This document shows, piece after piece, positions 33,501-42,050 of a stretch of DNA of 64,000 nt. The stretch spans positions 28,363,414 through 28,427,413 of the forward strand of contig JALMGJ010000002.1 of assembly GCA_023362775.1 (NCBI GenBank), given 5' to 3'. Below the pieces are notes generated by a model. It did not search any database. It saw only the letters and a list, made by a program, of their open reading frames with translations, and was not told the origin of the DNA. Every line of letters begins with the position of its first letter. Within the stretch, counting starts at the first letter, position 1. Origin of the DNA: Charina bottae. Its lineage: Eukaryota > Chordata > Lepidosauria > Squamata > Charinaidae. The position numbers and the translations under genes are program-made.

Positions 33501-34395
33501 TTTTATCAGTATAAAATTATTTATTATTTGAGTTCATTGATGATATCTGTCAGGCAAAGGAACTCAGATAATTTCTATCAAAGTCATTGTCACTTGGGTG
33601 CCAAAGCTTTTCTGAACTTTAGGCTGCATTACCTGACAAAATGTCCTTTTGCCATTTTTGGCATTTATGTAGATTAAATTCAACCACTCCCTCTTTCAAA
33701 TCAGACAAAATTTCCTCTATTACAATTTTAAAACACTGTATGCAGACAGACACTTCCTTTGGTGCTGGAAGCTGGCAGAGGGAGGGAAGGAAGGAAGGAA
33801 GGAAGGAAGGAAGGAAGGGAGGTAGGGAGGGAGGGAGGGAGGGGAGGGGAGGGGGGGATGGTAGAGAACAACCTCTACCATCCTTCTGATAGAAAAGGAT
33901 ATTTGCTCACACTCCAGGGTGCCATGGTAGTCATGTTGTGAACAGGCAAGATCCAGCCTGATGAACAGCCAATTAGTGGGAGTGCTGCTGCAGCTGGTGC
34001 TGATGAAAATTGTTGCTGAAAAAATATGAGGAATCTCTAAAACTTCATCATTTTAAACTGCAAGAAATACCCCAAGGCCCATCCCTGCTTGCCAATGGCC
34101 AGGAAACAGGACATGAAAATCGTTCCCTACTAAAAAGAGAGCATTGGAGAGCATAACATCATGTACACATAAATATTTACCTAAAGAATCTGTGGGTTGG
34201 AGGCATGAAGAAAACATATGGTTGAAATAGATGATTGGATGTAGAAATGATTCCACTGATCTGGAAGTCTCCTGATTTGTGGAAATTAAAATGGTCCTTT
34301 CTCTCTCTCATCACATTCAATGGACATTTTCTCATCAGAGTCCCACAGGGAAAATGGGACAACAGTAGAAGCAGAAACAGCAGTTCACGAATCAT
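13934..34395 (-). CDS. VMN2R-like: V2R gene A: type-2 vomeronasal receptor, complete six-exon gene
   Basis: Class C odorant/pheromone receptor of the vomeronasal organ, expected on sensory-neuron microvilli. Exons (minus strand): 34181-34395, 31726-32014, 28973-29782, 24690-24917, 16857-16980, 13934-14844; total 2577 bases, 858 codons plus stop. All introns are GT-AG and every junction keeps frame. Signal peptide [18 protein letters not shown]; Venus-flytrap domain in exons 1-4; cysteine-rich domain in exon 5 ([19 protein letters not shown]) into exon 6 (HCKKCPDDQ); seven helices in exon 6, with [11 protein letters not shown] at the end. Length is normal for V2Rs. No stop or frameshift was seen, so it may be functional. 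Reservations are transposon load in introns 2-4 and an L1 almost touching the exon 4 acceptor. Individual orthology cannot be assigned. Confidence 0.9.
14845..16856 (-). other. V2R gene A intron 5 with a decayed CR1 copy
   Basis: 2.0 kb. About 15030-15595 on the plus strand is an old CR1 3' end ([17 protein letters not shown], tail CTGAGTCACAACAGCAAATCAATAAATATGAATAATAAA at lower identity). The stretch 15620-15860 aligns with gene B intron 5 (about 45290-45520), sharing for example TATTGTCTTTTGAATCCTA, so it is ancestral intron. A GGGATGGGATTGGATTGGAT tract lies near 16160. Nothing else recognised. Confidence 0.6.
16857..16980 (-). CDS. VMN2R-like: V2R gene A exon 5 (cysteine-rich NCD3G domain)
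   Basis: 124 bp encoding [16 protein letters not shown], then [18 protein letters not shown]. The acceptor is TTTAGAAG: two AGs three bases apart, so an extra Lys codon is possible. Donor GTAGGT. Six of the nine conserved cysteines lie here. Confidence 0.93.
17763..18141 (+). repeat. 5' LTR of Gypsy-1
   Basis: 379 bp. Its last 150 bases (GCCAGGCAGCCATTCACAGC, ATCTTCATATATCCTT, TCACA) recur at 23831-23981. The start is set by TG next to the CTAAC duplication. Confidence 0.85.
18142..20223 (+). pseudogene. Gypsy-1 gag, with an internal tandem duplication
   Basis: Capsid pieces: [16 protein letters not shown] (18330 on), [20 protein letters not shown] (19033) and again [20 protein letters not shown] (19388), the latter continuing [14 protein letters not shown] as in other gags. 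[15 protein letters not shown] is also repeated at about 18565 and 19090. The zinc knuckle is [14 protein letters not shown], with the last Cys of CCHC replaced. Several frame breaks. No credible primer site was fixed beyond a TGGCAACC about 20 bases past the LTR. Confidence 0.8.
20241..21929 (+). pseudogene. Gypsy-1 protease, reverse transcriptase and RNase H
   Basis: Protease around [18 protein letters not shown] (20346 on; DSG active site intact). [56 protein letters not shown] (catalytic YLDD intact near 21305). RNase H part: [23 protein letters not shown], and [15 protein letters not shown] (21777 on). Indels and stops between blocks. Confidence 0.85.
22070..23673 (+). pseudogene. Gypsy-1 integrase with C-terminal chromodomain
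   Basis: After [19 protein letters not shown] (end of RNase H) the integrase zinc finger is degraded near 22400-22540; the core has [11 protein letters not shown], [19 protein letters not shown] and [15 protein letters not shown] blocks, the last disrupted at 22905. From 22906 to 23673 the frame is open for 255 codons: [45 protein letters not shown], then a chromodomain [36 protein letters not shown]. Chromodomains guide chromovirus integration to heterochromatin in known systems. Confidence 0.85.
23727..23981 (+). repeat. 3' LTR of Gypsy-1, 5'-truncated with tandem duplication
   Basis: Two copies, about 97 bases apart, of a segment beginning TGGACACCAAACCGTTTCCT (23735 and 23831) and running through CTTGGACTAGTCTA. 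Only the second continues to the LTR end. The 5' third of the LTR is absent. Confidence 0.85.
24690..24917 (-). CDS. VMN2R-like: V2R gene A exon 4
   Basis: 228 bp, acceptor CCATGTCTTTGTAG, donor CAG|GTAAGT. Encodes [51 protein letters not shown] residues, the end of the ligand domain. What looks like an in-frame TAG at the 5' edge is the splice acceptor, as shown by gene B (CTTTGCAG at the same place). An L1 begins about 20 bases upstream of the acceptor. Confidence 0.92.
24938..26600 (+). mobile_element. L1-B: internally deleted L1, antisense to V2R gene A
   Basis: Begins inside the RT ([20 protein letters not shown]), continues [20 protein letters not shown] and GTLIFLDAE. It then jumps, with the catalytic RT core missing, to the C-terminal domain ([16 protein letters not shown] at 25330; LCWKCEQ-type zinc motif near 25945), with a 3' UTR to about 26600 (AAGATTGGAAGCCACTT, matching L1-A). 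Lies in V2R intron 3. Confidence 0.85.
26728..27611 (-). mobile_element. CR1/L3 LINE fragment (endonuclease-RT linker and RT start)
   Basis: Open for 283 codons from 27579: [96 protein letters not shown]. The reading extends upstream to 27611 ([18 protein letters not shown]). Ends before the RT catalytic core. Lies in V2R intron 3. Confidence 0.88.
27612..28480. mobile_element. PLE-B: Penelope-like element with head-to-head inverted halves
   Basis: Minus strand 27612-27790 encodes a Penelope RT block with the catalytic box: [33 protein letters not shown]. At about 27800-27870 the orientation flips. Plus strand 27870-28190 encodes a region C-terminal to the GIY-YIG domain ([34 protein letters not shown]). 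The 3' UTR has [15 protein letters not shown] sequence and a hammerhead-like motif. The two halves are different parts of the element facing each other, so it cannot code for a whole protein. Lies in V2R intron 3. Confidence 0.75.
28378..28429 (+). ncRNA. Hammerhead-ribozyme-like motif in PLE-B
   Basis: Outer stem I TTTTC with GAAAA; core CTGAAGA (28386-28392); stem II TTGCC with GGCAA; GAAA (28412-28415); then T-GTC with cleavage predicted after C28419. The base before the core (A) pairs with the first base after the cleavage site (T). Stem III would be A-T plus a T-G wobble. Confidence 0.6.
28481..28972 (-). other. V2R gene A intron 3, upstream part; no recognisable element
   Basis: About 490 bases between PLE-B and exon 3. 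Mixed sequence with no coding signal, repeat or tail that I recognise. Confidence 0.5.
28973..29782 (-). CDS. VMN2R-like: V2R gene A exon 3 (ligand-binding domain)
   Basis: 810 bp, 270 codons, phase 0 at both ends. Acceptor TTTTTATTAG, donor CAG|GTAAAG. Encodes [100 protein letters not shown]. This is most of the Venus-flytrap module. Open; nine codons shorter than gene B exon 3. Confidence 0.95.
30492..30875 (+). mobile_element. tRNA-derived SINE preceded by (AAT)n, in V2R intron 2
   Basis: SINE body 30544-30870: tRNA-like head GGGCGTGGTGGCTCAGCGGG, box A TGGCTCAGCGGG (30552-30563), box B GGTTCGAATCC (30605-30615), then CTAGCAATTAGAAAGC, ACATGACCGTGGA, GAGATGAGCACCG. It is flanked by AAAACAGGTT at 30482-30491 and 30876-30885. 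The duplication also encloses an (AAT)n array at 30500-30543 on the 5' side of the SINE. RNA polymerase III promoter boxes are near consensus. Confidence 0.88.
30990..31600 (-). mobile_element. Possible very old LINE RT C-terminal remnant
   Basis: Minus-strand reading [20 protein letters not shown], then [15 protein letters not shown] and SEWFGHLQF in other frames resembles the common LINE pattern (VYLG..., RMCGVTRRDR, WFGHVER). Heavily decayed, in V2R intron 2. A profile search would be needed to assign a clade. Confidence 0.35.
31726..32014 (-). CDS. VMN2R-like: V2R gene A exon 2
   Basis: 289 bp; acceptor TTATCTTGCAG, donor CAG|GTATGA. Completes a Ser codon from exon 1 and encodes [55 protein letters not shown]. 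The MFAVxEIN and GYxIYENF motifs are typical of V2R exon 2. Open. Confidence 0.95.
32015..34180 (-). other. V2R gene A intron 1
   Basis: 2.17 kb. 33340-33500 (plus) looks like a CR1-type 3' tail (GGGGAAATGGGCGGTGATAG then AAATAA). 33781-33860 is a (GGAA)n to (GGGA)n purine microsatellite. The rest shows nothing I recognise. Confidence 0.55.
33780..33866 (+). repeat. (GGAA)n / (GGGA)n microsatellite
   Basis: Eight GGAA units followed by GGGA and G-rich units; apparent [11 protein letters not shown] reading frames here are artefacts of the repeat. Confidence 0.95.
34181..34395 (-). CDS. VMN2R-like: V2R gene A exon 1 (signal peptide)
   Basis: 215 bp from ATG to donor TTTAG|GTAAAT. Signal peptide [18 protein letters not shown], then [28 protein letters not shown]. 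Equal in length to exon 1 of gene B. The start codon is the only ATG with a hydrophobic leader in frame. Confidence 0.93.
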
Positions 34396-34459
34396 GATGG
34401 AGATCCTTGCTATGGATATCTCTTAAATAGACGCCTCATCCTTAATCTCTGGGTGGATA

Positions 34460-34805
34460 ATTAGGAGGAAAAATCTCTTACAAAATGGCAGAACTATACT
34501 GAAGATTGTCCAGCCTGGTAGCAGATCTGAAAGGGCAACTTTTAATTTCAGTCTGGTATAGTCTGAGTGTAATCCAGTCCCATCCTCTGCTCTTAGCAGA
34601 GCAGGAAGTAGTTACGGGCCAACTTTTCAGGTTTTGCATTAGGGAAGTTACCAAATATTTGTCATGGTGGCTTCCAAAGTGACCTACAATAATAATGGTA
34701 AAATCCCTTAGGCTTGGTTGAAAAAATAATAAATCACCACGATTTTGATAACAGTAAGGGGAATTGGGAGTCACCATTGCAACAAAGGTGTGTAGCTGCA
34801 GAAAA
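34460..34805 (-). promoter_or_regulatory. 5' flank of V2R gene A, conserved with gene B
   Basis: Aligns with 58990-59345 upstream of gene B: GAAGATTGTCCAGC, TCTTAGCAGAGCAGGAAGTAGT, GGGAATTGGGAGTCACC, AAAGGTGTGTAGCTG versus the matching words in B. Position relative to the ATG is the same within about 20 bases. It contains the inverted repeat TCTGCTcttAGCAGA at 34586-34600. No clear TATA box was placed. Promoter or 5' UTR role is inferred from conservation between paralogues. Confidence 0.5.
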
Positions 34806-35311
34806 AAAACTTGTGTGACTCATGGGTATGGTTCCAGCTTGGCAGTCAACAAACGAACAAGTCAGGAAAGTTTGATTTCCTTTTATTCAGGAAAGTTTTT
34901 AAAATATTAAAAGTTGTAATAATCTTAATATCTGCTGGGAGTCATATTATGATTTATTCTGGACAGTGCTTAACTAGCCAATGGGCATATTATAAATCCT
35001 CCTCACCCTGTCCTGGTGTGGGTAAGGTCATCTTCCTAAATTCAGATCAGATACCCCAGAATAGCTACATCCAGGGAATGAGATGTCATCCAGAAGAATC
35101 ATGAGGGACATCTGTTACAAAGTCACCTTCTGAGTTCTGAAAAGGAGATGACTAGATATCTTCATGTTCACAGTTTCCTTAGGTCGATGGATGATTCTGG
35201 TGAATTTAAAAGTAGAGTGGACCTATGGAAAGCTACAAAGAACCAACATTGGATGGAACCAGCAGAGGAGCTGGCACCTGGTTTTGGCAACAGCTGGGAA
35301 GTTTGGAAATT

Positions 35312-35725
35312 GTTTTTTTTTTATTTTATTGAATTTTAAAATACATATTAAAAGTTAGAACAAGAAATAAAGATAGAAATACAAAGTAAAAAAAAAAGTA
35401 AGAGAAAAGTGGAGTCAAGAAAAATAATAAAGAAAAGAAATATAGGAAATAGATGGCCTCCAATCTGTCTTTGGTCTTTAGGTACAATAATTTGCTTTAA
35501 ATGTTAGTCTTTCATAAAATACACAGAAACTTTTCTTTGTCATATACACTTCAATTTCTATAATCCAATCTTCCGATCTTCATGTAGATTTCACCTTTCT
35601 TGCAATTCTCTAATAGTCCATCTGTAGTTTCCACTCCTTGAAATAATGTCGGTTTAAATATTCTTGGCTGCATCAGTTTAATATTTTTTATTCACTCTTT
35701 CCATTTTTACATCTGAATTTATATC
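35312..35725 (-). mobile_element. L1 3' UTR fragment
   Basis: Minus-strand sequence GATTGGAGGCCATCTATTTCC, followed by CTTTATTATTTTTCTTGACTC and an end rich in A's (T run at 35312). It matches the style of L1-A and L1-B 3' ends (GATTGGAAGCC). 5'-truncated, no coding left except a possible trace. Confidence 0.7.
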
Positions 35726-35799
35726 TACAATGCTTTGAAAGGTAGAATGATGGAGAAGAAGAGGTTGAACAGCAGCAAGGTGTATGGACTGTGTTATTT

Positions 35800-36245
35800 T
35801 GTATTTTTATAAAATTTGTGATCAGAGTTATGGAAAAACCAAGAGATAAGTTTGTAGCAAAACGTTGTTTTATTTAAAACAAAAACATAGGAACAAACCT
35901 TGAATCTTCTTCTTTAGCCAAAGCATGGCATGGCTGATTAACATATTTACATTTAGATAGCAGAGAGCAGAGTGCAGAGTAGTTAGCAGAGGACAAAAGG
36001 CATTTACATTTTAAACCTTAACTTGATCAGCATCTGAGTGGACAGGATCCAGCATGTGACCAAAACACCTAGGCAACAGATTCCCAATATGGGCAAAGCT
36101 CTAACAACTAATTCTGATTGGTCAGAACTCACAGACTGGCCGGCACCTGGGCAAATTAACAATCCTGAGTGGGGGTGAACATGTGCTCTCTGAGCCCAAA
36201 CAGGAAAAAAGTTTTGAGGCCTGGCTTTTTAAAAACTCAGCTACA
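35800..36245 (-). repeat. Possible solo LTR
   Basis: On the minus strand the block starts TGTCTGTAGTATATGTAGC, contains CCAATCAGAATTAG (CCAAT-like), and an A/T-rich later part (TTTATTTAAAACAAC). Purely by composition it resembles an LTR, but no partner LTR or coding part is present. Confidence 0.3.
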
Positions 36246-36544
36246 TATACTACAGACATAAAAAATATATACAACATGTTAGAGTGGTGATGTGTGCATC
36301 ATTGGGACACATGAAGGGCCAGTTTGTGGACAGATCATCCTGGAGAAAGTCTGTGATGTCAATAAAATTCGACACCCAGTTGACAGCAAATAATCAATGC
36401 ATATGCACTTCCACTCTAAAGAGCCCAAAAGAGGGCAGTATTCAGAAAAGTTTTCATTTCACTACATTATAAAAGTTATAATAAAAGCATAAAAGTGAGG
36501 CTGAGAACCTTGCTGGTTAAAAGATTCCTTCATGAAACATAAAC

Positions 36545-36720
36545 ACTTTGGAATATGCTGCCCCTAGTGGTGAGGCAGGCCCCTTCACTCATGACCTTCT
36601 GAAATAATTTGAAGACCTGTTTCTGCCACCTTGCCTGGGAGGAGAGGGGTAAAAGTTCCTCCTGGGGGTGGCTTGTGCCATACACCCCTCCCCCTTTGAA
36701 CACATTCTGACCATCAGAGG
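36545..36720 (+). mobile_element. CR1/L3 3' fragment
   Basis: Encodes TLWNMLPLVVRQAPSLMTF, NNLKTCFCHLAW and SSWGWLVP: the last coding bases of a CR1. It is followed directly by a second CR1 copy that starts earlier in the gene. Confidence 0.75.
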
Positions 36721-37080
36721 ATTATATACATGGCATGGGGCCAGGGTATCTGAGGGACCGTCTCATCCTGATAACATCGACCCATCCCACTTTCTCATGC
36801 AGAGAGGGCATGCTTCGGACCCCTTCAAGAAGAGAATTTCATCTAGTGGGGTCCAGGAGGCGAGCCTTCTCTGGGATAGCGCCTACAATGTTGAACATCT
36901 TGCCCCCGGAGTTAAGGCTGGCCTCCTCACTCCTGACCTTCCGGAAGTCTCTTAAGACCTGGCTCTGCTGCCTTGCCTGGGACGAGGGAGGTAATAGTAC
37001 CTCCTGGGGGTGGCTGGCCACATAGTGTCTTTTTCCTGATAGTTGATTTTACCATCTTTTGAATTTTTACTTATTCTATC

Positions 37081-37418
37081 TTTAAAAAGGTAAAGGTTCC
37101 CCCCGCACAGTTGTGCAGTCGTGTCCGACTCTAGGGGCCGGTGCTCATCTCCGTTCGTTAGCCGAAGAGCCAGCATTCTCTGAAGACACTTCCATGGTCA
37201 TGTGGCCGCATGATGTGCGTGGAACGCTGTTACCTACCCACCAAAGTGGTACCTATTAATCTAATTGCATTTGCATGCTTTCGAATTGCTAGGTTGGCAA
37301 GAGCTGGGGCGAGTGAAGGAGCTCACTCCGTTACACGGGGCTAGGGATTCGAACCTCCGAACTTGCGATCTTCCGATCAACAAGCCTGGCGTCTTACCCA
37401 CTGAGCCATCATGCCCCC
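37081..37418 (-). mobile_element. tRNA-derived SINE, nearly full length
   Basis: Same family as the SINE at 30544: minus strand reads GGGGCATGATGGCTCAGTGGG (box A), GGTTCGAATCCCTAGCC (box B), CACATGACCATGGA, GAGATGAGCACCGGCC, and ends GGGGGGAACCTTTACC. Target duplication TTATTCTATC / TTGTTCTATC at 37071-37080 and 37419-37428, one mismatch. Confidence 0.9.
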
Positions 37419-37477
37419 TTGTTCTATCAATATTATTATATTATAGATATTATATTATAGATATTATATGATATTAT

Positions 37478-38528
37478 TTTGTTTATTCGTTCAGTCGCTT
37501 CCGACTCTTCGTGACTTCATGGACCAGCCCACGCCAGAGCTTCCTGTCGGCCGTCACCATCCCCAGCTCCCCCATGGTTGAGTCTGTCACCTCCAGAATA
37601 TCATCCATCCATCTTGCCCTTGGTCGGCCCCTCTTCCTTTTGCCTTCCACTTTCCCTAGCATCAGCATCTTCTCCAGGGTATCCTGTCTTCTCATTATGT
37701 GGCCAAAGTACTTCAGTTTTGCCTTTAATATCATTCCCTCAAGTGAGCAGTCTGGCTTTATTTCCTGGAGTATGGACTGGTTTGATCTTCTTGCAGTCCA
37801 AGGCACTCTCAGAATTTTCCTCCAACACCACAGTTCAAAAGCATCGATCTTCCTTCGCTCAGCCTTCCTTATGGTCCAGCTCTCGCAGCCATAGGTTACT
37901 ACAGGGAATACCATTGCTTTAACTATGTGGACCTTTGTTTTCAGTGTGATGACTCTGCTCTTAACTATTTTATCAAGATTTGCCATTGCTCTCCTCCCAA
38001 GTAGTAGACATCTTCTGATTTCCTGGCTGCAGTCAGCATCTGCAGTAATCTTTGCGCCTAGAAATACAAAGTCTGTCACTGCCTCCACTTTTTCTCCCTC
38101 TATTTGCCAGTTATATATCAAGCTGGTTGCCATAATCTTGGTTTTTTTGAGGTTTAACTGCAACCCAGCTTTTGCACTTTCTTCTTTCACCTTCGTCATA
38201 AGGCTTCTCAACTCCTCCTCGCTTTCAGCCATCAAAGTGGTATCATCTGCATATCTAAGATTGTTAATGTTTCTTCCAGCGTTTTTAATTCCAGCCTTGG
38301 ATTCTTCAAGCCCAGCACGTCGCATGATGTGTTCTGCGTACAGGTTGAATAGGTAGGGTGAAAGTATACAGCCCTGCCGTACTCCTTTCCCAATCTTAAA
38401 CCAGTCCGTTGTTCCGTGCTCTGTTCTTACCATTGCTACTTGGTCGTTATACAGATTCCTCAGGAGGCAGACAAGATGACTTGGTATCCCCATACCACCA
38501 AGAACTTGCCACAATTTGTTATAATCCA
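37478..38528 (-). mobile_element. BovB/RTE LINE 3' half, catalytic motif intact
   Basis: 5'-truncated BovB with exact 12-base duplication ATATGATATTAT (37466-37477 and 38529-38540). Open for about 345 codons: GKGVRQGCILSPYLFNLYAE, LRYADDTTLMAESEEE (catalytic YADD), FVFLGAKITADADCS, ELWCWRKILRVPWTARRSN, YFGHIMRRQDTLEKMLMLGK, ending at [13 protein letters not shown]. No internal stop, so the insertion is fairly young. It lacks the endonuclease and half of the RT and cannot move on its own. Confidence 0.93.
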
Positions 38529-38734
38529 ATATGATATTATAGAATATCAATATTATATCTATTTATTGTTTTATTGTAATTTTATGTATAGATTTTAATC
38601 TTTGTTATTCTGTAAACCACCCAGAGTCCCCTATTCGGGGAGATGAGCGGGGATAAATTAAATAAATAAATAAATATATAAATAAATATATAAATTATTA
38701 TAATTATAAATTATTTATTTATAATTATTTTATT

Positions 38735-38870
38735 CACAATGTCTCTGAGATTGTAATATTGTTTTATATGTTTTTAACTACTGGTTTTACTGTAAACCAC
38801 CCAGAGTCCCTCTTTGGGGGAGATGAGTGATGATATAAATATAAATGATAAATAAATAAATAAATATATT
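38735..38870 (+). mobile_element. CR1/L3-type 3' tail
   Basis: TTTTACTGTAAACCACCCAG, GGGGGAGATGAGTGATG, then AAAT repeats: a second, 5'-truncated tail right after the previous CR1. Confidence 0.7.
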
Positions 38871-38936
38871 TCAGTGATCTGTCAATATGTTACCTGTTCC
38901 AAACACAGACCTTTCATTCTCTCCCTTTAGTTTCAT

Positions 38937-39540
38937 TCAAGAATTGAAAAGGCCTCTTCTTTGATTCCTCCTTTTGGCAGAGTGGCACCAAAGGTAGCCT
39001 TCAAACAGAGAAATATGAATTACATCTTTACTGAGGGAGAATTTCACAATGCTAAATTTCTTGCTGCAGTTTCGGGAGACCAAATTATGATTCTTACATT
39101 TTTGTGCTATTTCCTGCAAATGAAGACCAAGGTCAAGTTTCAAGGACCAGGCCTCAAGGTTGCCCATGGTAAGCGAGGAACCATCATATGCCAAAGGTGA
39201 AGAATAGAAGCAAAGAGCAAGGAAGCGTGAGAGATGACACATGTCAGCAATGCAGTAAAAGTTGGAGATCCCCTGGCTCTCATCCCTAAGCCTCATCCTC
39301 TGATATTCTTCTGGGGTCCAGGCTACTGGCCCACTCCTCTGAAATCAGGCCTTCATATCCTAACAACAAGCTGAGTCTGCGATTTCAGGGTTGCTTGTAG
39401 CTTGTCTACTCCTTTGTTCACATTGCATCTCATGGTATTGGAGGGCTTCTCTGATTGCAATGACCCAATCTTTTAGGTGCACACTTCTCAGAGGTCTTCA
39501 GGCTCATCCATCTCGGGGCATTGACTGTGGCCTCAACTTT
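38937..39540 (-). other. Unidentified tract with a 119-codon open frame
   Basis: Between the CR1 tail and the Gypsy-2 RNase H. The open frame 39296-38937 contains SQGISNFYCIADMCHLSRF, LEAWSLKLDLGLHLQEIAQK, LSKDVIHISLFEGYLWCHSA. Upstream in the same direction, with stops, are KDWVIAIREALQYHEMQCEQ and AWTPEEYQRMRL. It does not look like the Gypsy integrase expected here and I do not recognise the family. It could be a fragment of a host gene or another element. Confidence 0.35.
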
Positions 39541-39696
39541 CTAGGAGATTGAGGTTCTTGGAGGTTTTTGTGATCAGCCCATACCTCAAAGGGGTGGGAA
39601 GAGCCCTCTAGGAGGTGGCACCAAGTGAGCAATGCATGGTGCACAGTGAAAGCTTCTTTTTCCCAGACATGCCAGTTGCTTTCAGTTTCAGTGAAC

Positions 39697-40557
39697 TTAC
39701 GGGAAATGTAAGCGCACAGTTGCCAAAGCCCCTGAATGCCTTTCTGAAGTAGTACACAACCAATTGCAACATCTGAAGTGTCTGCTTGGACAATGAAAGG
39801 TTGAGAAGGGTCGGGGTGTTTCAGAATACGTTCTGCTGTAAATAATGCTTTTAAAGTATCGAATGCTTGTTGGCACTCGGGTGTCCAAATTAGTCTGGCA
39901 CTGGGTTGTTTGGCTTTTTTGGGGGTTTGCTTTCCCCTTGGTTTTTAACAAATCAGTCAGAGGTAAGGCAACCTGGGCAAAATTGGGAATGAAATTGCGA
40001 TAGAAATTTGCGAACCCGAGGAAACGTTGGAGTTGCCATTGGGTCTTGGGTGCCTGCCAAGCCAGAACGTCACGTACTTTTGATGGGTCCATTTCTATGC
40101 CCTTGTGAGAGATTCTGTAGCCTAAATAGTCTACTTGATGTTTATGAAATTCACATTTGGAGAGTTTGACATAGAGTTGGTTGTCTATCCGTCTTTGTAA
40201 GACCTCTGTGACCAGGTTGACATGTTCTTCCATGGTTTCAGGATAGATTAAAATATCATCGAGGTACACTTTATATAATAGGTCATGGAAGATTTCATTG
40301 ATTAGAGCCATAAAGCAACCTGGGGCTCCCTTCAATCCAAATGGGAGCACAAGATATTCAAAAGCCCCCAAGTGACAATTAAATGCAGTTTTCCATTCAT
40401 CCCCCTCCCGTAAGCGAATACAGAAATATGCTTCACACAGGTCTAGTTTGGTAATGATTTTGCCAGTAGATAGGTGCACTAGCATGTCTTTTAATAGTGG
40501 CAGGGGGTATTTGTTAGCGGTGGTGATGGCATTGAGCCCTCTATAATCGGTGTACAA
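39697..40557 (-). pseudogene. Gypsy-2 reverse transcriptase
   Basis: Open for 286 codons: [69 protein letters not shown] (catalytic YLDD), [40 protein letters not shown], then a frameshift after [16 protein letters not shown]-rich indel near 40575 separates it from upstream RT (APVLFRKK-like). Confidence 0.88.
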
Positions 40558-41064
40558 ATGTAAGGAGCCATCCTTTTTTTGTGCGAAACAGGACTGGGGC
40601 TCTTAAAGATGAATTGGCTGGTTGGATGAATCCCCTTTTGAGATTTTTGTCAATGAATTCCCTTAGAGCCTCCTGCTTCTTTGTAGTCATTGGATACAGT
40701 TTTGGTTTGGGAAGCGGGGCTTCAGGATCAAGTTCAATGGCAAAGTCTGTTTTACGATGAGGGGAAGTTGGTCAGATTCAGCCCCATCAAATGCTTGCGT
40801 GTGAGCAGCATACAGTTGGGGAATTGGGTCAGTGTCCAGGGTTGCATTAACATCAGCCATTACACTGGCGGCTGCCAGAGCTGACGTTTGAGGAAGAGGA
40901 GCATAGTTTTCTGTTAAATCAGTGATTGTAAGTGAAGGTTCTAGGTCTGGCAGAGGTTCAGGTTCCTGCCAGCCATAGTATGTTCCATCACTGAAATGTA
41001 AACTGCCTGTGACCAAGTTCACTGCAGGTTGTCTAGCTTTTAACCACACAAGCTCAAGAATCAA

Positions 41065-41370
41065 TTAATGTTGGGCTATGGGAGCTATTAAAATTTTTAA
41101 AACTTCCCTATGAGTCCCAATTGTCATTTCCACTGTTTCGGTATAAAACTTTACAGGACCTCCACTCATTTCAGACCCATCAAGTTGAGTGAAGGTAACG
41201 GGATTTTTAAGTTGCCCCACCCTTAGTCTCATTCCCATTACTACAGCAGGGTGCATGACACAACGGGTGCAACCACTGTCCACAAGTCTCACTAAGTCTG
41301 CACTCCTGCCAGAACTTAGGTAAGTAACTTTAGTGCCTACAAATAAGCTGGGGCAAGGCCCACTCACCAT
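41065..41370 (-). pseudogene. Gypsy-2 aspartic protease
   Basis: Retropepsin with intact active site VRLVDSGCTRCVMHPAVVM, then [20 protein letters not shown]. The corresponding Gypsy-1 segment has [15 protein letters not shown] and [10 protein letters not shown]. Confidence 0.85.
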
Positions 41371-42050
41371 TGACTCCAGATGCCCATTTTGTGGATTTAT
41401 AGCTCCATGTCCACAGGCACCACTTAGGACAGGCAGTTCCAGTTTTCCTGGAACAGGAATTCTTCATCTGTGGAGCTGTCTGCTGGGTCTGGTGGGTCAG
41501 GCAACCCTCCTGGCACGAGTTGTATATTGTGGTCATTAGGCACCAGCTCCGTGCCAAGTGACACACCACTGGAAGCTTTCTTAGGTGGAAATTTGGGTTG
41601 GCGGCCAGGACTCTTGCTTCAAGGAATGGAAGCAGTTTGAGAATGAGGTCAGGCTGCTGCTCAATGTCCTTCTTTGCCACAGTGAAAACAAGCGGCAGTT
41701 CTGGGTGGTTGAGGACATTGCGTTTTCCACCCCTGGCATGCGTCTTTGTGTTCAGGAGGTGCAGGGGCTTCGGAGATGCATTTTCCAGCTAACTGGTAGC
41801 GCTGTTGCCATTTCACTTGTGCACAAGCTGCTTCAACTTCTCCAGCAAGGCAAATCCACGCACGTAGATATGTAGGTTTGGCTCATGCTAAACACCATTC
41901 TAATATCTCAGCGTTTAAGCCAAGGGTGAAGCGTCCTATTTTTAGAGATTACATCCAGTCTCTCATTTTCCCCACTACATTTTTAAACTGTTAAGCATAA
42001 ACTGAAACGGATTTGTTTCCCTGTTTGAATGTTTGCAATCTAGTATGGGC

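Larger units (their letters stand above)
36722..38700 (+). mobile_element. CR1/L3 3' end containing a SINE and a BovB
   Basis: 36735-37025 encodes MGPGYLRDRLILITSTHPT, CREGMLRTPSRREFHLVGSR, FRKSLKTWLCCLAW to a stop. The 3' UTR is split by a SINE (37081-37418) and a BovB (37478-38528) and ends GTAAACCACCCAGAGTCCCC, GGGGAGATGAGCGG, AAATA repeats by 38700. Confidence 0.85.
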
